This document shows, in pieces, positions 59,606 to 64,000 of a stretch of DNA of 64,000 nt. Source of the DNA: Prochlorococcus sp. AG-402-I23 (lineage in GTDB: Bacteria; Cyanobacteriota; Cyanobacteriia; PCC-6307; Cyanobiaceae). The notes beneath the pieces are model-generated. The model did not search any database and was not told the origin of the DNA. It was given only the letters and a program-made list of their open reading frames with translations. The stretch lies in NCBI GenBank assembly GCA_003216915.1, contig QCIB01000003.1:1-64000 (forward strand), given 5' to 3'. The translations under genes and the position numbers were made by a program. Numbering within the stretch: position 1 is the first letter of the stretch; every line of letters begins with the position of its first letter.

Positions 59606-61075
59606 ATGATCAAACTTTTTAATACTTTAAGCAGAAAAGTTGAGGTTTTTAAGCCTATTGATGATTTAGTAAAAATTTATTGTTGTGGAGTAACTGTTTA
59701 TGATTTATGTCATCTTGGTCATGCCAGAAGTTATATAGCTTGGGATGTATTGAGAAGATTTTTAATTTACAGTGATTACAAAGTTAAGTATGTTCAGAAT
59801 TTTACAGATATTGATGACAAGATCTTAAAAAGAGCTAAAGAAGAAAGCAGTTCAATGAAGGAAGTATCTGAAAAAAATATCATTGAATTTCATAAAGATA
59901 TGGATTCTTTAGGAATAATGCGTCCAGATAGTATGCCAAGAGCAACGAATCATATATGCAATATCTGCTCCTTCATAACAATCCTTGAGGACAAAGGTTA
60001 TGCATACTCTAGGGATGGAGATGTTTATTATTCTGTTTTTAAAAATAAAAATTATGGAACGCTAAGTAATCAAAATATACAAGAACAAAATATCAATCAG
60101 CAAGGAAGAATGGCTAATGATGAAAATAGTAAAAAACTTAATCCGCAAGATTTTGCACTATGGAAAAAAGCCAAAGATGAAGAACCATTTTTTGATTCAC
60201 CATGGGGTAAAGGTAGGCCAGGGTGGCATATTGAATGTTCGGCAATGGTTAAAGATGAATTAGGAGATACTATTGATATCCATTTAGGTGGTTCTGATTT
60301 GATTTTTCCACATCATGAGAATGAAATCGCCCAATCAGAAGCAGCCAATGGCAAAAAGCTAGCGAACTATTGGTTACACAATGGGATGGTCAATGTAAAT
60401 GGACAAAAGATGAGTAAATCCCTTAAAAATTTTAAAACTATCAGAGAGCTAATTAAGTCAGGCATAAGCCCTATGACTTTGCGATATTTTGTTATGACTG
60501 TGAATTATAGAAAACCAATTGATTTTACTGAAGAAGCTTTAAGGAGTGCTTCAGAAGCTTGGAAAAACATTAATGTAGCCCTTTCTTTTATGGACCTTAC
60601 AAAAGGTGCTTTTAGATTTATTAATAAAAATGAATCTATCGAAGAAGAATATAGAGAGAAAATAAACTTTGAATTATCTCAAAAAAAGCTTAAATTTTCT
60701 GAGGCTCTGGGAAATGACCTTAATACAGCAGGAGCTATTGCAATTATTTACGATTTAGCGAAACCATTAAAAAACTTTTTAAACCAATTTCAAAGGGTCG
60801 AAGGTTTTAAAATAGACCTTAATGAAAAATTCTTTCTACTTGAGAATTTTAAAACTCTTGAAAAGTTAACTGAGGTACTTGGTCTTAAAAAAGAGGTTTT
60901 AGTAAAAGAAAGTAAAATAACAGAAGAGGAAATATCAACTCTTATTAATGAAAGATTGAAAGCAAAAAAGGAAAAGAATTATACGAAGGCCGATGAAATT
61001 AGGAATTTGTTAAAAGAAAAAGGTATTGAACTTATTGATCAATCAAAGGAAATAACAACATGGATAAGGATCTAA
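59606..61075 (+). CDS. cysS: Cysteinyl-tRNA synthetase
   Basis: 489 aa class I synthetase. HIGH-type motif HLGH in YDLCHLGHARSYIAWD, Zn ligands including WHIECSAM, and KMSKS in GQKMSKSLKNF. Charges tRNA-Cys. Starts 25 bp after polA. Confidence 0.97.
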   Translation: MIKLFNTLSRKVEVFKPIDDLVKIYCCGVTVYDLCHLGHARSYIAWDVLRRFLIYSDYKVKYVQNFTDIDDKILKRAKEESSSMKEVSEKNIIEFHKDMDSLGIMRPDSMPRATNHICNICSFITILEDKGYAYSRDGDVYYSVFKNKNYGTLSNQNIQEQNINQQGRMANDENSKKLNPQDFALWKKAKDEEPFFDSPWGKGRPGWHIECSAMVKDELGDTIDIHLGGSDLIFPHHENEIAQSEAANGKKLANYWLHNGMVNVNGQKMSKSLKNFKTIRELIKSGISPMTLRYFVMTVNYRKPIDFTEEALRSASEAWKNINVALSFMDLTKGAFRFINKNESIEEEYREKINFELSQKKLKFSEALGNDLNTAGAIAIIYDLAKPLKNFLNQFQRVEGFKIDLNEKFFLLENFKTLEKLTEVLGLKKEVLVKESKITEEEISTLINERLKAKKEKNYTKADEIRNLLKEKGIELIDQSKEITTWIRI

Positions 61076-61157
61076 ATTTTAAGAAAAAAACCAATTTGAA
61101 ATTTTTGTTTTTTAAATACACCTTTAAATGGGAAGATATTAGAAATATCAGAGAAAA

Positions 61158-62387
61158 TTGAAATACATTACTGTGCTCGGTTCTACTGGTTCAATTGGGA
61201 CTCAAACTCTCGAAATAGCTAGTGAGCAGCCTGATAAGTTTAAAGCTGTAGCTCTTTCGGCAGGAAGAAATATTAATTTATTAACAGAACAAGTTAAAAC
61301 ACATAAACCAGAAGTAGTTGCGATTGAGGATGAAAATCTTATAGAAGATTTAAAAGATAATATTAATAACTTAGATTTGGATAGTCCTCCCTTGGTTTTG
61401 AGTGGAAAGGAGGGGATTAAAGCAGTTGCAGCATGGGATAAGGCAGATACTGTGGTTACAGGGATAGTAGGATGTGCAGGCTTAATCCCAACAATGTCAG
61501 CAATTAATGCAGGGAAAAATATTGCACTTGCTAACAAAGAAACTTTAATTGCGGCAGGGCCTATTGTTATTCCTGCATTAAAGAAAAATAATAGTAGGCT
61601 TTTACCTGCTGATTCAGAACACTCTGCTATCTTTCAATGTTTACAAGGATTACCCAATTATGAAAATGCAGATTTCTCAACAGGAGAGATACCTAAAGGT
61701 TTAAAAGCCATACATTTAACAGCTTCTGGTGGTGCTTTCAGAGATTGGGCCGTTGAGGATTTAAAACATGTCACAGTGGAAGATGCGACTTCTCATCCTA
61801 ATTGGGATATGGGAAAAAAAATAACTGTAGATTCTGCAACTCTTATGAATAAAGGATTAGAAGTTATAGAAGCTCATTATTTATTTGGGACCTCTTACGA
61901 AAATATCGAAATAGTTATCCACCCTCAAAGTATTATTCATTCAATGATTGAGATGGAAGATTCTTCAGTATTAGCTCAATTAGGTTGGCCAGATATGAAG
62001 CTACCTATTTTATATGCGATGAGTTGGCCTAAAAGATTTAAAACAAATTGGAAAAGATTAAACCTAAGTGAAATTGGAAAATTAACTTTTAAAGAGCCAG
62101 ACGAGTTTAAATATCCATGCATGGGACTTGCCTATGCTGCAGGAAAATCTTCTGGGACTATGCCTGCAGTCTTAAATGCTGCTAATGAAATGGCTGTTGA
62201 ACAATTTCTTAAAGAAAAAATTTCTTTTCAGGAAATTCCAACATTTATAAGTAAAGCTTGTGAATCACATATGGAGAATTTGAATTTGAGTCCCGAATTG
62301 GAGGATATTCTTGAAGTAGACAATTGGGCCAGACTTTTTGTTAAGCAAGAAATTAAAAAAGGGAAAAAATACGTAAGTATTGGATAA
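61158..62387 (+). CDS. dxr: 1-deoxy-D-xylulose 5-phosphate reductoisomerase
   Basis: 409 aa from a TTG start ([20 protein letters not shown]). NADPH loop [32 protein letters not shown] with metal-binding Asp/Glu, and ASGGAFRDW. First committed step of the MEP isoprenoid pathway, feeding carotenoid and chlorophyll phytyl synthesis. Typical length. Confidence 0.97.
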   Translation: MKYITVLGSTGSIGTQTLEIASEQPDKFKAVALSAGRNINLLTEQVKTHKPEVVAIEDENLIEDLKDNINNLDLDSPPLVLSGKEGIKAVAAWDKADTVVTGIVGCAGLIPTMSAINAGKNIALANKETLIAAGPIVIPALKKNNSRLLPADSEHSAIFQCLQGLPNYENADFSTGEIPKGLKAIHLTASGGAFRDWAVEDLKHVTVEDATSHPNWDMGKKITVDSATLMNKGLEVIEAHYLFGTSYENIEIVIHPQSIIHSMIEMEDSSVLAQLGWPDMKLPILYAMSWPKRFKTNWKRLNLSEIGKLTFKEPDEFKYPCMGLAYAAGKSSGTMPAVLNAANEMAVEQFLKEKISFQEIPTFISKACESHMENLNLSPELEDILEVDNWARLFVKQEIKKGKKYVSIG

Positions 62388-62522
62388 AAGTGAATATGAA
62401 AAAGCATTTAAGACACTAAACCGATTTTAACCCTTTTAAGAAATCCCTAAGAACCCAGTTGTTGCATTAGTTTAAAAGAACCAGGTAAAGCGAGGCCTAT
62501 AGTAGTGGGATTAGTAAGTGTT

Positions 62523-62839
62523 TCATTTATTTCCTATTCTTTGGCAAAAAGCTGCTGGTTGTTCTTGCGATTTAAGTGGTAGATATAAATTTAATTCTTT
62601 TTCTAATCCCAATCTTAATTTTTTGATATTTCTATTTAATTTGTTAATGGCTTTTTCAAGATTCTTTTCTCCTCCTTCATCTCGTCTTATTAATTCATAA
62701 GCTTGCTCCTGAGATACTACAAAACGAAGACATAAGTTATACAAAAAGCTTTCCTTGATATTGGAATTAATTGAACAGCCATTGTAGAAGTACTTAAAGC
62801 GATTACAAACAATAAGGCTTTATTAATTGAACTTTTCAC
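62523..62839 (-). pseudogene. Frameshifted secreted-protein gene
   Basis: A GTG at 62839 starts a good signal peptide (KSSINKALLFVIALSTSTMA), then VQLIPISRKAFCITYVFV, where the frame stops at a TAG. The other frame then reads VVSQEQAYELIRRDEGGEKN and a basic helical tail to a stop at 62523. A one-base frameshift near 62720 would explain this. It could also be an assembly error. Confidence 0.65.
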
Positions 62840-63129
62840 GTACGCATAAACCACATATAAAATTCAGTCTCCCCTAATTTAACCCCTAAAAAACCTATTA
62901 CTCCTCACCAAACAATTGAATAAATTGCAAAAGCAAGATCTTTGTTCCATCTTAATAAGATAAATACTTTAGAAATTAACGGCAAACAAATAAATAGAAG
63001 CCCATACCAATAAGCTAAAAGATATAGAGCAATTACAAAAATTATTCTTCCTATATGTCCTAAATAATTATCACCAAATAAAATAACACCTATTATTGGT
63101 AGGATGAAAAACTAATAACTTTTAATCAT
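62836..63129 (-). pseudogene. Small membrane-protein gene with two internal stops
   Basis: From ATG 63129: MIKSY then a TAG, FFILPIIGVILFGDNYLGHI, IIFVIALYLLAYWYGLLFI and an in-frame TGA after SIVW, then GVIGFLGVKLG to a stop at 62836. Both stops sit where Trp (TGG) would fit. The end overlaps the GTG of the next gene. Preceded by an exact dyad operator. Confidence 0.7.
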
Positions 63130-63161
63130 AAAAAAAAGAGGGTTTTATCCTTCCAATTCTA

Positions 63162-63176
63162 GATCGACTGTCAATC
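63162..63176 (-). promoter_or_regulatory. Dyad operator upstream of the decayed membrane gene
   Basis: Exact GATTGACAGTCGATC on the minus strand followed by TAGAAT and a GGATAAAACCC segment, 33 bp before the ATG at 63129: the same distance as for the two MNTLI genes. Confidence 0.55.
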
Positions 63177-63284
63177 ATCAATATACATAGTAATTTCTTC
63201 ACCCTTTGTAAAAGAAGTTTTTAGCAGTACCTCATAACATTGCCTAGAATCATTTAAAAAGCAGTAAGGGAAAGGTTTTTAAAA

Positions 63285-63635
63285 ATGACAAAAGGGGTTC
63301 ATAAACACCTTCTACTATGCGCAACACCCACAAAACAGAAATGCTTTAAGGGAAATGAAGGTCAAAAAACATGGGAATATCTGAAAAAGACTTTAAAAAA
63401 ATTTGAGAATAATCCCTCGACAAAAAACGTTCATATATTAAGATCAAAAGCTGATTGTTTAAGGATATGTAAGAACGGCCCAATACTTCTTGTTTGGCCA
63501 GATGGTATTTGGTACGAGAAAGTTTCTCCAGAAAAAATTTCAGAAATTTTTACCTCACATATTATTCACGGTAAGCCAATAGAAAAATGGATTTTTAAAA
63601 AAACACCATTTTTAAATAGTCCTAGATACTTATAA
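63285..63635 (+). CDS. Thioredoxin-like [2Fe-2S] ferredoxin
   Basis: 116 aa. KHLLLCATPTKQKCFKGNEG and SKADCLRICKNGPILLVWPD supply four Cys in the pattern of thioredoxin-like ferredoxins (two Cys about 8-12 apart, then two more 3-4 apart). Electron carrier of unknown partner. Overlaps the convergent hydrolase gene by 14 bp. Confidence 0.88.
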   Translation: MTKGVHKHLLLCATPTKQKCFKGNEGQKTWEYLKKTLKKFENNPSTKNVHILRSKADCLRICKNGPILLVWPDGIWYEKVSPEKISEIFTSHIIHGKPIEKWIFKKTPFLNSPRYL

Positions 63636-64000
63636 ACCAGTTCTTTACGACTTCATCTGACCAGCAGCCATTAATCGAGTGAAACCCATTATGTCCTCCT
63701 TTTTTAGTTATAAAAATAGTAAATTTATCAATAGATTCTTTTCTTAAATTCAAAGTATCCTTATATGGAACCCAAGGATCATCCTTGGCATGAATAAAAA
63801 GCATTTGAGGTAATTTTTTTATTGAGTTGTGGATTCTAAATATTGGAGAAGCTTTAACATAATAATCTTCTAAAGAATTAAATCCCCAACTAGGAGCTGT
63901 AAATTTCTGATCAAATTCCCTTATACTTTTTAAACTCCTAATTTTTTTTCTTAATTTCTCGTTATTAATAATTTTGCCTTCATCATTTAATCCGTCCCAC
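63622..64000 (-). CDS. Alpha/beta hydrolase, YheT-like, cut by the right window edge
   Basis: The C-terminal 126 codons are present and the frame is open to the window edge. FDQKFTAPSWGFNSLEDYYV then KASPIFRIHNSIKKLPQMLF, IHAKDDPWVP (acid residue) and KKGGHNGF (catalytic His) match the YheT-type hydrolases. Substrate unknown. Confidence 0.88.
   Translation of the reverse strand, partial: WDGLNDEGKIINNEKLRKKIRSLKSIREFDQKFTAPSWGFNSLEDYYVKASPIFRIHNSIKKLPQMLFIHAKDDPWVPYKDTLNLRKESIDKFTIFITKKGGHNGFHSINGCWSDEVVKNWFISI

Noticed and set aside
62518..62700. 60-aa plus-strand ORF
   Set aside because: Antisense to the frameshifted secreted-protein gene, which has much better protein character.
1..64000. 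CRISPR arrays or insertion sequences
   Set aside because: No regularly spaced 25-40 bp repeats and no transposase-like ORF are visible; the repeats present are short tandem pairs or dispersed single copies.

Overview
The window is very AT-rich and reads as a high-light Prochlorococcus chromosome, probably HLII-like. The evidence is seven small high-light-inducible (hli) genes, dozens of picocyanobacterial small-protein families, NtcA-type sites, and a nitrate cluster in the marine cyanobacterial arrangement. The strain can apparently use nitrate, which only a minority of Prochlorococcus can do.

Layout. (1) 1-6104: right end of an integrative element with a tyrosine recombinase, a DnaB-like helicase lacking the N-terminal domain, a sigma region 4-like protein and unknowns. 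(2) 6058-19624: an array of short cassettes, each ending in a 3' fragment of tRNA-Pro(UGG). No intact tRNA is in the window; it probably lies to the left. Next to each fragment is a pair of tandem repeats spaced 10 to 11 bp. In at least two cassettes the same repeat family occurs at both ends, although neither cassette has an integrase. Cargo includes secreted proteins, an intimin/invasin-type outer-membrane barrel, PsbY- and PsbF-like membrane proteins and DUF1330 proteins. (3) 19.6-37.4 kb: an island of small genes, many with paralogues elsewhere in the window, with a few larger genes: rluF, a YedK/HMCES protein, an SNF-type transporter and SelO. (4) 37.4-48.9 kb: nitrate assimilation and molybdenum cofactor genes (nirA, nirX-like, moaB, moaD, moaE, moeA, moaC, narM, narB, nitrate permease, mobA, moaA) with two perfect NtcA sites between permease and mobA. 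(5) 49-54.3 kb: a second hli cluster and small genes. (6) 54.4-64 kb: core genes ychF, an HlyD-type fusion protein, polA, cysS, dxr, a thioredoxin-like ferredoxin and a YheT-like hydrolase, with two decaying genes at 62.5-63.1 kb.

How they work together. The permease imports nitrate, NarB reduces it with a molybdopterin cofactor made by the moa/moe/mob genes, and NirA reduces nitrite to ammonium. The hli genes have conserved upstream repeats resembling the RpaB HLR1 element, consistent with light-stress control. Several small island genes share a 15-bp dyad (GATYGACWGTCRATC) just upstream, suggesting a common regulator. Homologies were judged by eye; no database search was run.
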